Origin: Pseudomonas sp. PIC25
Lineage (GTDB): Bacteria > Pseudomonadota > Gammaproteobacteria > Pseudomonadales > Pseudomonadaceae
Reading direction: 5' to 3'
Length of the DNA stretch: 64,000 nt
Assembly (NCBI RefSeq): GCF_002286785.1
Contig: NZ_MUJY01000047.1
Location: 1 to 64,000, forward strand
How positions within the stretch are numbered: the first letter of the stretch is position 1; every line of letters starts with the position of its first letter. The position numbers and the translations under genes are program-made. This document shows, piece after piece, positions 35,901-44,479 of the stretch. The notes beneath the pieces are model-generated. The model searched no databases and was not told the DNA's origin. It saw only the letters and a list, made by a program, of their open reading frames with translations.

Positions 35901-36762
35901 GGCCGCGCAGACGCGGCGATTCGCCTAGGGCATTGCCCTGGAACACCGGGTCGAGCAGTGCCTGCAGGTTCCCGCGCATCGCCTCGAACTGCTGCGGCAA
36001 GTCATACAGGTCTTCGCTCACCTGTCCGGACAACGCGCCAATCTCGATTACCGCCTCGGACAGCGATCGGCTCACCGCATCCACCGCCATGTCGCTCCAG
36101 TGCGATTGCCAGACGGCGTCCAAAGCAAAAGGCGACGACCAGCCGAGCATCCGCTCCGCCGCATCCTTGGGCAGGGCCGCCAGCAGCTCCTGGAAGCCGG
36201 CGACTTCTTCCATGTCGGTCACCACCACATAGACCGGCAGGCTCAGCCCGAGCCGCTGCAACAGGTCGATGAATTTGCGTCGGGCCATCAGCCCCTGGGC
36301 CGAGGCCTGCTCGCCGCTGTGCAGCAGCGTGGCGGGAATGCACCAGAGCACACCATCCAGAGGCCGGCGGGCACGTAGCCGCAGCAACAGACTGAGCAGC
36401 CGCCACCAGGCCGTCGCCTGCCCCGCCAGCCCTTCGCCAGGCATGAACAATGCGTCCGGCACCACCAGCACGGAGCCGTCGCTGTCCGCCCACCAGCGAC
36501 CGAACCAGCCGGCCTTGCCGGTCGGGCTCAGGTGCCAGCCGGCACACAGCTCCGCGCCCTGACGCTCGTCGCCGAGCATCAGCAGCCAGGGATTCTGGTA
36601 ACGGTCATGCAGGCCCTGGTCGTGCTCCATGCTGCGTACCGCACCGTAGAAGCTGCGGGCGGCGGAGCCCGCCTGGGTACGCAGCCACCAGACCAGAACC
36701 CCCACGGCGATCAGCAGCAGGAGCACGCCAACCACCAGCACGACGATCGCCGGCAGGCTCAT
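32929..36762 (-). CDS. tssM: Type VI secretion inner-membrane protein TssM (IcmF)
   Basis: The 1277-residue protein spans the inner membrane and, with TssL and TssJ, forms the membrane complex. TM helices lie at about 5-27 and 351-371, followed by a large periplasmic part (IcmF-related and DUF1215-like regions) with a C-terminal TssJ-binding beta domain. The cytoplasmic NTPase region is degenerate: where GxxGxGKT is expected after NPWLLML, the sequence is GDERQGAEL (64-72), so no P-loop is present. This is known for a subset of TssM proteins. Start overlaps the tssL stop (ATGA). Confidence 0.95.
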   Translation of the reverse strand: MSLPAIVVLVVGVLLLLIAVGVLVWWLRTQAGSAARSFYGAVRSMEHDQGLHDRYQNPWLLMLGDERQGAELCAGWHLSPTGKAGWFGRWWADSDGSVLVVPDALFMPGEGLAGQATAWWRLLSLLLRLRARRPLDGVLWCIPATLLHSGEQASAQGLMARRKFIDLLQRLGLSLPVYVVVTDMEEVAGFQELLAALPKDAAERMLGWSSPFALDAVWQSHWSDMAVDAVSRSLSEAVIEIGALSGQVSEDLYDLPQQFEAMRGNLQALLDPVFQGNALGESPRLRGLYFTASLSPANDDPAAPIGADTPVHAGQARFARPLWRHRILAEQGLAQAVPRILRLRQRWHRVAGASATLFGVFWLVAMLWVWHDASRDADALADLLEQTQNGYLAIEGDANREAMSRHNVQTFWNLLQRAPRWHYRSLAYPTSWFSGLDVRLDDVLKSTARHHLYQPLRDVLVADLRALVQIRNTGRRSNIDGDDPESWETYVKANTLLQGALQIEQQNKWLAQALGNRKNPLDDLAQLANSALGLDLDARTLPKEAFYNRLLGEAPPAGMTPLNLQAKRGDIAEHFEQLMQLWLTRYFVADNFSRPAGYLRLYTRNLQAGSGNSLEELEEINSLIDNLHSLIAVTNSTWSRGSGGDLVPGYRALLDSVRQSVLLGPQVEQAINQEAAHLQKSFRDQWVAQAGMRDNLLVQQGNGTVDLEDGIKGLDKAIDGLFRRDFVASALRKEREEGARYGLTIDGDGMGAALRYFDSYKAYVDQELPQIPPDYRNALLDAAKSAAAMAMWSRLEPATPTVARSGYEQTFDVPADKALQLQKAFAELRRPDLSEALLRNLNQRALVDVRRAQNEIEAQPVLRQRFDLSAWDGTKNLGLQLFRASDPQELKQSLAQQFAVMQKTTQDHAAALDWLKMQRQSLSLVDYEAVSRLVALSEEMVKYKAQNPASSPAALEQLASRDLVEMDAGSCATVLRGANLISGIDDLSRLGQNLHEQAMQRCGVLQRQRAALAWNRLADYFDQYLAGRFPFSYSTEAADADPERVRYLLRLLDENLAPAEEGLQLSQSMDVLAAQDFLARLKQARDWLAPLLVRDQEGMLGFDMEARWRTDRAEERGADQVIAWELQSGSQAIVYPREDNQRLRWTIGEPVKLVLRWAKNGSQRPANDPLQPNLAVADLEAGWEYTGHWALLRLVRSHISVQRQPSVDYTDFPLTLQLPVYAPYSTDTYAQMFMRVSLMAQGGKAPLSVQPLPVRAPRSPFADATLTAPLASSEVLP

Positions 36763-37526
36763 GCGTTGTTCTCCGCCATCAGGGGGTCGGCCAGATGCAG
36801 GACCGGCTCCAGCTCGCCGGCGATGTCGCGCCAGAACAGATGGCCGACCAGCGTCAGTACGACCACCAGCCCCAGGATACCGAGGCCCAGGCGAAAGCCG
36901 TCCGGCAATGAGCGGCGCACCGGCAGGCGCTTCGGTTCCACCGCCACCGGTCGCTCCAGCAGATCGGAAACATCAGCGAAATCCGGATCACGCTGCCAGG
37001 CGAAGGCAAACAGCGCATGCCGCCATTTCTCGTGCAGCGCCTGCCCACGCTCGCCGCGCAAACGGCCGTGGAAACCGAGGATCAGGCATTGCAGGTAGAC
37101 GTTGGCGAGATCGCGGGTGGCCGGCGCGCGCTCGTCGAGGATTTTCTTGATGGCGACCGGCAATCGCTCTCCGGCATTGCGGCTGCCGTACAGGCGCGCT
37201 TCCAGCGGCTTTTCCTGCCAGCCCGCCTGCCCGGCCCAGGGGGTGAAGACCAGCGTCTCGTCGAGCAGCGCGACGAACGCATAGACCATCGCTTTAACCT
37301 GCTCGCCCGCGGAGTCGCCCACTTTGGCGAAGGCGCTGCGCCACAGGCGCCGGGTCGCCCGGGTCGCCTGCTCGGCGGTGCGTGCTACCAACTGCCCGTC
37401 GCTGTCGTCGTCCTTCTCGAACTCGTGCCAGACTTCGCGCCACTCGCGCCAGGCCTGTCTGAACGCCGCACTCAGCGAGGACTCATCGAGCCCGCCCATG
37501 CCCTGGCCAACCTTCCCTCCCGTCAT
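36759..37526 (-). CDS. tssL: Type VI secretion protein TssL (DotU)
   Basis: The 255-residue protein is a C-tail-anchored inner-membrane component. The cytoplasmic hook domain shows VKAMVYAFVALLDETLVFTP and LANVYLQCLILGFHGRLRG, and the single TM helix is at about 211-232. No peptidoglycan-binding extension is fused, so anchoring to the cell wall must come from elsewhere. AAGGA precedes the ATG; its stop overlaps the tssM start. It follows tssK by 15 bp. Confidence 0.95.
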   Translation of the reverse strand: MTGGKVGQGMGGLDESSLSAAFRQAWREWREVWHEFEKDDDSDGQLVARTAEQATRATRRLWRSAFAKVGDSAGEQVKAMVYAFVALLDETLVFTPWAGQAGWQEKPLEARLYGSRNAGERLPVAIKKILDERAPATRDLANVYLQCLILGFHGRLRGERGQALHEKWRHALFAFAWQRDPDFADVSDLLERPVAVEPKRLPVRRSLPDGFRLGLGILGLVVVLTLVGHLFWRDIAGELEPVLHLADPLMAENNA

Positions 37527-37541
37527 ACTGCATCCTTTTCT

Positions 37542-38873
37542 CTAGACGGTATCGTCCGCCGCCATGAACAGCACCACCTGCCAGGGCCCGATGCCCCCGC
37601 CGCTGCCCGGCTGGACGATGCGCAGTTTCTGCTGCGGATCGAACCACTCCCCCGCTGCCTGCACGACGAACAGCCGGGTGTCTTCACCGACACTGTAGGC
37701 CACCTGTTCCTGCCGGCTCATAGCCTGTTGCGGCAGACCGCTCATGCGCTGCCGCGCGAGGGTGGCGATATGCGCTTCGGAAGCGATGATCGCCCGGCCC
37801 AGCCACTCCGCGGCGACATGGTCGCTGGCTCCCGCCGGCATGCGCAGACCGATCACCAGGCGCTGGCGCGGCTGGTCGCGGTCCGGCAGTTGAAGGTGGA
37901 AGCCCTGGCCGTCCTGTTCGAACGGAATGCTGCGATAACCAGCACGGACCCGTTCCAGCGTCGCCCCGAGCCAGTTCAGGACTTCCGCGTAGCCACGCTG
38001 CAACTCCAGGAAGTCCAGCGGGGCGAACGCGGGCACGCCGGCGATCGGATCGAGGGCGCACCAGGAGCCGGCCATGCCGGCCAGCAGCGCGTGCAGGCCC
38101 GCCGGCGTGGCGACCCGGCTGTTCAGTGCCGCCTCCACTTCGGGCAGACGTGCCCAGAGCGCGGCCAGTTGGCGACGGATTTCGTCGGCATCGTCGCGGT
38201 TGCCGGCTTGCTGGGCGTTCCGCAAGCGGCCAGCGAGAAACAGGCATTTCTCCCGCGCCCGCCCGCACAACGCCGCCACCTGCTGGCCGAGCGGAGACTC
38301 GGGCAGGATGCGCGGGGTCGGCGGGACATAGGCAAGCTGCACGTAACCGCCACCCTGCTTGCCGACCTTGAGCAGCGGCAGGCAGATTGAGTCGGCCTTG
38401 TTGGCATCGGTGGTCAGGCGCGCATTCGGGCGCCAGACGACGATGGGCTCGGGATGTTCGCCGCTGGCCAGGTCGGGTACCGCATCGCCCACCACCGAGG
38501 TGAGGCGCCCGTTCAGTGGAAGCAATTGCCCGCCCCGCCACAACGGGCTGACGGACAGATAGACGGTGACCGAGGGACTACCGGACGCGGCGATTGCGTC
38601 GGCCACATCCAGCTCCAGCGCACCGTCGTTGGCGAGATTCAGGCGGACCGGCAAACCGTCGGGGAGGAGCGCATCGACGGCGGTCACCCGGACCTTGCCG
38701 GCGCAAAGCGCGGAGGGATCGATCTCGAGGTGCTCGACACCCCAGAACCAGGGGTTGCAGGCCTTGGCGAAGTGAGCTGCAAGCGCCTCGGCGCGCAGTC
38801 CTTGCAATTGGAAGTGCTGGGGCAGCAACTGCATGCCTTCGTGCCAACACACCACGTCCGGTAACGCGCTCAT
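37542..38873 (-). CDS. tssK: Type VI secretion baseplate protein TssK
   Basis: The 443-residue protein starts with the family hallmark VVCWHEGMQLLPQHFQLQ and has the tripartite TssK layout, linking the TssEFG wedge to the TssL/TssM complex. The C-terminal receptor-binding-like domain reads GLPQQAMSRQEQVAYSVGED and FDPQQKLRIV. An AAGGGAG ribosome site precedes the ATG. It lies between tssJ (55 bp) and tssL (15 bp). Confidence 0.95.
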   Translation of the reverse strand: MSALPDVVCWHEGMQLLPQHFQLQGLRAEALAAHFAKACNPWFWGVEHLEIDPSALCAGKVRVTAVDALLPDGLPVRLNLANDGALELDVADAIAASGSPSVTVYLSVSPLWRGGQLLPLNGRLTSVVGDAVPDLASGEHPEPIVVWRPNARLTTDANKADSICLPLLKVGKQGGGYVQLAYVPPTPRILPESPLGQQVAALCGRAREKCLFLAGRLRNAQQAGNRDDADEIRRQLAALWARLPEVEAALNSRVATPAGLHALLAGMAGSWCALDPIAGVPAFAPLDFLELQRGYAEVLNWLGATLERVRAGYRSIPFEQDGQGFHLQLPDRDQPRQRLVIGLRMPAGASDHVAAEWLGRAIIASEAHIATLARQRMSGLPQQAMSRQEQVAYSVGEDTRLFVVQAAGEWFDPQQKLRIVQPGSGGGIGPWQVVLFMAADDTV

Positions 38874-38928
38874 ACGACTCCCTTCACATCGCGACGGAAA
38901 CGCCGTGGAGACCTGTAACCGCCGTGTG

Positions 38929-39399
38929 TCAGCGCTCTTCGCCGCCCAGCAGCCGCATGTCTCTGCTCTCGAACTTCAACCAGACCATGCGCTGGTCATC
39001 CAGACGCAGTCGGTGGACCCCGGGTGTGTTATAGCCGGCAAAGACCAAAAGTCCAGCCGACGGCTCGCCGGCCAGCGGAAAGTCGTTGGATTCCATGAAT
39101 TGGCCCGGCACCAGCTCCAGGCTCCAGACCGAAAGCTGCGTACGGTAATCGCGCCGGAACTGCTCGCGTTCGGCGAACCACTGCCGGGCGGGGATGCCGG
39201 ACAGTTGCTTGAGCAGCTCGGCATCGCGCACCGCGATGAAGTCCACGGCGATCGGCGTGTTGTCGTTGGCACGCGGTGCCACATCCAGCCGCAGCCTGTC
39301 CAGCTCCACCTTGGGGTCGAACAGGGAGCAGCCGGACAGTGCCAGGAGCACGATCAGTACCGAGATTGCACGCGCGAAAAACGGACATCCCTGCGTCAT
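38929..39399 (-). CDS. tssJ: Type VI secretion outer-membrane lipoprotein TssJ
   Basis: The 156-residue protein has a lipoprotein signal peptide (hydrophobic AISVLIVLLALSGC; lipobox LSGC, lipidated Cys about residue 24). The rest is the small beta-sandwich that anchors TssM to the outer membrane (VELDRLRLDVAPRANDNTP..., GYNTPGVHRLRLDD). It is the first gene of the leftward arm, facing tssB across a 210-bp divergent promoter region. The ribosome site is weak. Confidence 0.93.
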   Translation of the reverse strand: MTQGCPFFARAISVLIVLLALSGCSLFDPKVELDRLRLDVAPRANDNTPIAVDFIAVRDAELLKQLSGIPARQWFAEREQFRRDYRTQLSVWSLELVPGQFMESNDFPLAGEPSAGLLVFAGYNTPGVHRLRLDDQRMVWLKFESRDMRLLGGEER

Positions 39400-39463
39400 C
39401 GGACTTCCATCGGAAAATTTTTCAGCTTGCGTTTTTATAGACCTGTTCTAGCGTCTTGGATAG

Positions 39464-39479
39464 TTCGTCGTACGACGAA
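39464..39479. promoter_or_regulatory. Perfect 16-bp palindrome in the divergent T6SS promoter region
   Basis: TTCGTCGTACGACGAA lies 65 bp upstream of tssJ and 130 bp upstream of tssB. A fully symmetric site in the only divergent gap of the cluster is a good operator candidate controlling both arms. TATAAA on the minus strand (39433-39438) may be the tssJ -10. The binding protein is unknown. Confidence 0.6.
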
Positions 39480-39609
39480 TCGGAGGGATCGCCAGCGACA
39501 GCGACGGGAGAGCCCCACCCTGTCGAGTCTGTGGTCCAGCAAGGGAGTGCGATGGCCAAGGGAAACCGATGCGTTGCGCTCTCGCTCATTGCATCGGAGA
39601 CAAGCCGCC

Positions 39610-40152
39610 ATGGCCGAAAGTACTCAGCACAAGCTCGACAGGGTCCGCCCGCCCCGCGTGCAGATCACCTATGACGTCGAGATCGGTGATGCCATCGAGA
39701 AGAAGGAGCTGCCGCTGGTGGTCGGGATCCTCGCCGACCTCTCCGGCAAGCCGGAGGTGCCGCTGCCCAAGCTTGGCGAGCGCCGCTTCGTCGAGATCGA
39801 TCGCGACAACTTCAACCAAGTCCTCGCCTCGGTCGCTCCCCGCGCCGCCATCCAGGTCGACAACACCCTCAGCAACGACGGCAGCAAGCTGAACGTCGCG
39901 CTGCAGTTCGACCACATCGACGCCTTCGACCCGGTCAACATCGTCAAGCAGGTCACCCCGCTGCGCCGCCTGTTCGAGGCCCGCCAGCGCCTGCGCGACC
40001 TGCTGACCAAGCTGGACGGCAACGACGACCTCGACAAGCTGCTCCAGGAAGTCGTGGCCAATACCGAAGGGCTCCAGGAAATCAAATCGGCCCGCCCGGA
40101 TGCCGAGCCCGCGGCCGCCGACGGCGAAGCACCCGCCGAACCCCAAGCCTGA
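39610..40152 (+). CDS. tssB: Type VI secretion sheath small subunit TssB
   Basis: The start at 39610 (180 residues) follows the family pattern MAESTQHKLDRVRPPRVQIT; the frame is open much further upstream, but that part has no similarity. Hallmarks: YDVEIGDAIEKKELPLVVGI, LSGKPEVPLPKLGERRFVEID and LRRLFEARQRLRDLLTKLDG. TssB pairs with TssC to build the contractile sheath disassembled by ClpV. It is the first gene of the rightward arm; tssC follows after 30 bp. Confidence 0.95.
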   Translation: MAESTQHKLDRVRPPRVQITYDVEIGDAIEKKELPLVVGILADLSGKPEVPLPKLGERRFVEIDRDNFNQVLASVAPRAAIQVDNTLSNDGSKLNVALQFDHIDAFDPVNIVKQVTPLRRLFEARQRLRDLLTKLDGNDDLDKLLQEVVANTEGLQEIKSARPDAEPAAADGEAPAEPQA

Positions 40153-40182
40153 TCGCCAGCCCTATTCCACGGAGGAGTCGCC

Positions 40183-41661
40183 ATGGCCACCGCCAGCGAA
40201 CAAACCAGCGAGAGCACGACCCAGACGTTATCCCTGCTCGACCGCATCATCGCCGAGGGCCGCATGGCCCACGATGACAGCCAGCAGGACTATGCCCGCG
40301 ACATGCTCGCGGAATTCGCCACCCAGGTTCTCGACGAAGGCATGGCCATCGACAAGGACACCGTGGCCATGATCAACGACCGCATCGGCCAGATCGACGA
40401 GCTGATCAGCGCCCAGCTCAACCAGATCCTGCATCACCCCGACATGCAGAAGCTGGAAGCCACCTGGCGCGGGCTGCACATGCTGGTGCAGAACACCGAG
40501 ACCAGCACCCGCCTCAAGCTGCGCCTGCTCAACGTGACGCAGAAGGAGCTGCAAACCGATCTGGAAAAGGCCGTCGAATTCGACCAGAGCGCACTGTTCA
40601 AGAAAATCTACGAGGAAGAGTACGGCACCTTCGGCGGCCATCCCTTCAGCCTGCTGGTGGGCGACTATGCCTTCGGCCGGCACCCGCAGGACATCGGGCT
40701 GCTGGAGAAACTCTCCAACGTCGCCGCTGCCGCCCATGCCCCCTTCATTGCTGCCGCCAGCCCGCGCCTGTTCGACATGGACAGCTTCACCGAACTGGCC
40801 GTGCCACGTGACCTGGCGAAGATCTTCGAGAGCCTGGAGCTGATCAAGTGGCGCTCGTTCCGCGAGAGCGAGGATTCGCGCTACGTCTCCCTGGTGCTGC
40901 CGCGCTTCCTGCTGCGCCTGCCCTACGGACCGGACACCTGCCCGGTGGAAGGTATGAACTACGTCGAGGACGTCACCGGCACCGACCACAGCAAGTACCT
41001 CTGGGGCAATGCGGCTTGGGCGCTGGCCCAGCGCATCACCGAAGCCTTCGCCCTCTACGGGTGGTGTGCCGCGATCCGTGGCGCGGAAGGCGGTGGCGCG
41101 GTGGAGGGCCTGCCGGCGCATACCTTCCGCACCAGTTCCGGCGACCTCTCGCTGAAGTGCCCGACGGAAGTGGCGATCACCGACCGCCGCGAGAAGGAGC
41201 TGAACGATCTGGGCTTCATCTCGCTCTGCCACAAGAAGAACACCGACATGGCGGTGTTCTTCGGCGGGCAGACTGCGAACAAGCCCAAGGTCTACAACAC
41301 CAACGAGGCGAATGCCAACTCGCGGATTTCGGCGATGCTGCCCTACGTGCTCGCCGCGTCGCGCTTCGCGCATTACCTGAAGGTGATCATGCGCGACAAG
41401 ATCGGCAGCTTCATGACCCGCGATAACGTGCAGAGCTACCTGAACAACTGGATCGCCGACTATGTGCTGATCAACGACAACGCCCCGCAGGAGATCAAGG
41501 CGCAGTACCCGCTGCGCGAAGCGCGGGTGGACGTCACCGAGGTCGCCGGCAAGCCGGGTTGCTACCGCGCCACGGTGTTCCTGCGCCCGCACTTCCAACT
41601 GGAGGAACTGACGGCGTCGATCCGCCTGGTTGCCACCCTGCCGCCGCCGGTCGCGGCGTGA
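40183..41661 (+). CDS. tssC: Type VI secretion sheath large subunit TssC
   Basis: The 492-residue protein matches the family: ATWRGLHMLVQNTETSTRLK, VGDYAFGRHPQDIGLLEKLS, FRESEDSRYVSLVLPRFLLR, and the C-terminal DNAPQEIKAQYPLREARVDV segment of the sheath core. A CGGAGGAG ribosome site precedes the ATG. It is separated from hcp by a strong hairpin that may reset transcript levels. Confidence 0.96.
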   Translation: MATASEQTSESTTQTLSLLDRIIAEGRMAHDDSQQDYARDMLAEFATQVLDEGMAIDKDTVAMINDRIGQIDELISAQLNQILHHPDMQKLEATWRGLHMLVQNTETSTRLKLRLLNVTQKELQTDLEKAVEFDQSALFKKIYEEEYGTFGGHPFSLLVGDYAFGRHPQDIGLLEKLSNVAAAAHAPFIAAASPRLFDMDSFTELAVPRDLAKIFESLELIKWRSFRESEDSRYVSLVLPRFLLRLPYGPDTCPVEGMNYVEDVTGTDHSKYLWGNAAWALAQRITEAFALYGWCAAIRGAEGGGAVEGLPAHTFRTSSGDLSLKCPTEVAITDRREKELNDLGFISLCHKKNTDMAVFFGGQTANKPKVYNTNEANANSRISAMLPYVLAASRFAHYLKVIMRDKIGSFMTRDNVQSYLNNWIADYVLINDNAPQEIKAQYPLREARVDVTEVAGKPGCYRATVFLRPHFQLEELTASIRLVATLPPPVAA

Positions 41662-41667
41662 CCGATT

Positions 41668-41697
41668 CCCCGCCGGGATGCCCGGCGGGGATGTTTT
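41668..41697 (+). terminator. Strong hairpin between tssC and hcp
   Basis: CCCCGCCGGG-ATG-CCCGGCGGGG is a perfect 10-bp stem with a 3-nt loop, seven bases after the tssC stop and followed by ATGTTTTCTC. It may act as a terminator or attenuator, or protect a separate hcp mRNA. Confidence 0.7.
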
Positions 41698-41736
41698 CTC
41701 TCATAGCGCGCCTATACACATCTGGAGTTTCAAGCG

Positions 41737-42234
41737 ATGGATGCAATCATTCTCGACCTCGGCGGCGACATCAAAGGCGACTGCCTGCTGGAAGGCTACA
41801 AGGACAAGATCGAGCTGATGTCCTACAGCCACAACGTGGCCATGCAGGTTACCAACGACGTCAGCAACTCAGAACGGACTTCGGGCAAGCCGCACATCGG
41901 CGAATTCACCGTCACCAAGTTCGTCGACAGCTCCACCCCCTCCCTCAACGAATACTGCTGCGCCGGCAAACCCCTGCCGGAAGTGAAAATCCTGGTCGGG
42001 CGCAACGCCGCCGAGGGTGACGGCAAGGTGCTGCCGTTCATCATCTACACCCTCAACAACGTGGTGTTCTCCAACGTCAGCGTCAGTGGCGGCGCCGGTG
42101 GCAAGCCGGTGGAAACGCTCTCCATGAACTTCACCAAGATCAAGTGGGAGCTGACCGCGCAGAAAGACGACGGCACCAAGGAAGGCACCGCCGCCTCCAC
42201 CTGGGATCTGGCCGCCAACAAGCTCGTCAAGTAA
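41737..42234 (+). CDS. hcp: Type VI secretion tube protein Hcp (TssD)
   Basis: The 165-residue protein forms the hexameric inner tube. Family features: ILDLGGDIKGDCLLEGYKDK, IELMSYSHNVAM, a GEFTVTKFVDSSTPSL strand and ETLSMNFTKIKWELTAQ. GGAG lies about nine bases before the ATG. It carries no C-terminal effector extension. The hairpin upstream and its position within the structural arm fit high expression relative to neighbours. Confidence 0.96.
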   Translation: MDAIILDLGGDIKGDCLLEGYKDKIELMSYSHNVAMQVTNDVSNSERTSGKPHIGEFTVTKFVDSSTPSLNEYCCAGKPLPEVKILVGRNAAEGDGKVLPFIIYTLNNVVFSNVSVSGGAGGKPVETLSMNFTKIKWELTAQKDDGTKEGTAASTWDLAANKLVK

Positions 42235-42246
42235 GCCAGCATCAGC

Positions 42247-42702
42247 ATGGCCGTATACGAGGCAGGAAGTCAGCCGCCACTGTTCGAGCGGCTGGCCTCG
42301 GACGACGAAGAGCACCCCGCGCCGCCGGTCTTCGACCGGCACGCGCTGGCGGAATCCGTGCGCAACGAGTTGCGCCGTCTGCTCAATACCCGCCGCGCCA
42401 CGCGGCGGCGTCTGCCACAGTTGAGCATCATCGACTACGGGATTCCCGACTGGAGCGCCCTGCATGGCGAGCGCAGCGACGACCGCCGCCTGCTGGCCCG
42501 CGAAATACGCGACGCCATCGCCCGCTTCGAGCCACGCCTGTCGCTGGACACGGTGGAGGCGACCCCCACCCCCGAACAACCCCGGAAACTGACCATCAGG
42601 CTGACCGGCAGCCTGCGCGAAGGCAATCGGCGCTGGCCGGTGGCCTTCGTGATCGACCCGGCCGACGATGGACTCGAGGTGCGGCATGAGCGATTCGATT
42701 GA
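42247..42702 (+). CDS. tssE: Type VI secretion baseplate protein TssE (gp25-like)
   Basis: The 151-residue protein has the gp25/GPW core: FERLASDD, ESVRNELRRLLNTRRATRR, SIIDYGIPDW, REIRDAIARFEPRLS. TssE is part of the wedge that nucleates sheath assembly. It starts 12 bp after hcp and its 3' end overlaps tssF by 17 bp. Confidence 0.94.
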   Translation: MAVYEAGSQPPLFERLASDDEEHPAPPVFDRHALAESVRNELRRLLNTRRATRRRLPQLSIIDYGIPDWSALHGERSDDRRLLAREIRDAIARFEPRLSLDTVEATPTPEQPRKLTIRLTGSLREGNRRWPVAFVIDPADDGLEVRHERFD

Positions 42703-44479
42703 TCAGGAACTGCTGGACTACTACCAGCGCGAGTTGACCTGGCTGCGGCATGCCGGCGCCCGCTTCGCCGAGCGTTACCCCAAGGTGGCCCGGCGCCTGG
42801 AGCTCGCCCCCGGCGAATGTCCGGACCCGCATGTGGAGCGGCTGCTGGAGGGTTTCTCGCTACTCGCCGCGCGCCTGCAACGCCGGCTCGACGACGACTA
42901 CGCCGAGTTCAGCGACGCCCTGTTGGAACAACTCTACCCGCTGGCCCTGCGGCCACTGCCGTCCGCCGCCGTCGTTCAGTTCGAACCGGACCCGACCAAG
43001 GGCAACCTCGCCGAAGGCTATGCGCTGCCAAGGGATACGCCGCTGTTCGTCACCACCCGCAACGGCGAGAGCGTTCACTTCCGCACCACCGCCGAGGTCA
43101 CCCTCTGGCCGCTGGAAATCAGCGACGCCGTGCTGCTCTGTGCGGAGGAAACCCAGGCCTTGACCGGCGTGCCACAGGCACGTTCGGCATTGCGCCTGAC
43201 TCTGCGCAGCCTTGGCGAAACGCCCTGTGCCGAGCTGCCCATCCGGCAGTTGCGGCTGCATTTGGCCGCCTCGCCGGTGGTCAATGCCACGCTGTATGAC
43301 CTGATCGGCGCCCACTGCGTGCAGATTCTCCGCGGCCCGGCCGGCAGACCACCGAAGCGCCAGGCTGGGCAACCCTCTCCAGTCGGCTTCGCTGCCGACG
43401 AGGCCCTGCTACCTGACGAGGACGGCCTGCATCCCGGACTGCGCCTGCTGGCGGAATACTTCGCCTACCCGGACAAGTTCGCCTTCTTCGATGTACCCCT
43501 GGACATGCCGGAGGATACGGGCGAAGCGCTGGACCTCTATCTGGTTTTCGACCAGGCGCCCGCGGCGCGCCTCAATCTGCAACGCAGCGATCTCGCCCTC
43601 GGTTGCGCACCGGCGATCAACCTGTTCCCCCGCACGTCCGAGCCGCTGCGCCCGGACGGCACCCGCAGCGAATATCGATTGATCGCCGACAGCCACCGCG
43701 AGAACTCCGTGGAGATTCATAGCATCCGCACGCTGCGCGCCAGTTCGACGCGCGGCGTGCGGAAGGTGCCGGCCTACTATGGCTATCAGCACGGCATGGG
43801 CGACAGCCCGCTCTATTGGCACGCACGGCGCATCAACGGGTTGACGCCGAACCGGCTCGGCTCTGACCTGCTGTTGAGCCTGGTGGACACCGCCTTCGAT
43901 CCGTTGCGCGATGCCCCCGAATACAGCCTGACCGCCGACCTGCTGTGCACCAACCGGCATCTGGCGGAAAGCCTCGGTGCGGGCACCCGGCTGGCGTTCG
44001 AGCGCCCCGGCCCGGTAGCCCGCGCCAGCCTGCGCAACATGCCCAGCCCGCAGAGCCTGCCCCGGCTGGGCGGCGAATCGCGCTGGAAGCTGGTCTCGCA
44101 ACTGACGCTCAATCACCTCTCCCTGGTGGAGGGCGAACAAGCCCTGGGCGCGTTGAAGGAAATGCTCCACCTGCACAACCTGCGCGAAGAGAACAGCGCC
44201 CGCCGGCAGATCGACGGGCTGGTCCGGCTCGACTGCGAGCGGGTCGTCGCCCGTGTCGGCGCCGATGCCTGGCGCGGCTGGCGCAACGGTCTGGAAGTGC
44301 GCATCGCGGTCGATCCGCAGCATTTCGTCGGCGCCAGCGCCGTGCTGTTTTCCGGGGTGATGGCGCAGTTCTTCTCGCTCTACGCCAACGCCAACCGCTT
44401 CGTCCGCACGGTGCTGGTCCAGGCCGACAAGGAGATCAAGACGTGGGAGCCACAGGCCGGAATGCCCCTCTCGCTCTGA
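42686..44479 (+). CDS. tssF: Type VI secretion baseplate protein TssF
   Basis: The start at 42686 (597 residues) has GAGGTG before it and gives the family N terminus DQELLDYYQRELTWLRHAGA, RFAERYPKVARRL. Further hallmarks: DPHVERLLEGFSLLAARLQR, LLEQLYPLALRPLPS and a C-terminal AQFFSLYANANRFVRTVL. It forms the baseplate wedge with TssG, TssE and TssK. It overlaps tssE by 17 bp and tssG by 37 bp. Confidence 0.95.
   Translation: MSDSIDQELLDYYQRELTWLRHAGARFAERYPKVARRLELAPGECPDPHVERLLEGFSLLAARLQRRLDDDYAEFSDALLEQLYPLALRPLPSAAVVQFEPDPTKGNLAEGYALPRDTPLFVTTRNGESVHFRTTAEVTLWPLEISDAVLLCAEETQALTGVPQARSALRLTLRSLGETPCAELPIRQLRLHLAASPVVNATLYDLIGAHCVQILRGPAGRPPKRQAGQPSPVGFAADEALLPDEDGLHPGLRLLAEYFAYPDKFAFFDVPLDMPEDTGEALDLYLVFDQAPAARLNLQRSDLALGCAPAINLFPRTSEPLRPDGTRSEYRLIADSHRENSVEIHSIRTLRASSTRGVRKVPAYYGYQHGMGDSPLYWHARRINGLTPNRLGSDLLLSLVDTAFDPLRDAPEYSLTADLLCTNRHLAESLGAGTRLAFERPGPVARASLRNMPSPQSLPRLGGESRWKLVSQLTLNHLSLVEGEQALGALKEMLHLHNLREENSARRQIDGLVRLDCERVVARVGADAWRGWRNGLEVRIAVDPQHFVGASAVLFSGVMAQFFSLYANANRFVRTVLVQADKEIKTWEPQAGMPLSL

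Noticed and set aside
38833-39609. Upstream extension of TssB
   Set aside because: Antisense to tssJ and tssK and without similarity; the family start is at 39610.
39400-39609. Sigma-54 promoter for the T6SS arms
   Set aside because: No GG-N10-GC pair with suitable context was found in this gap.
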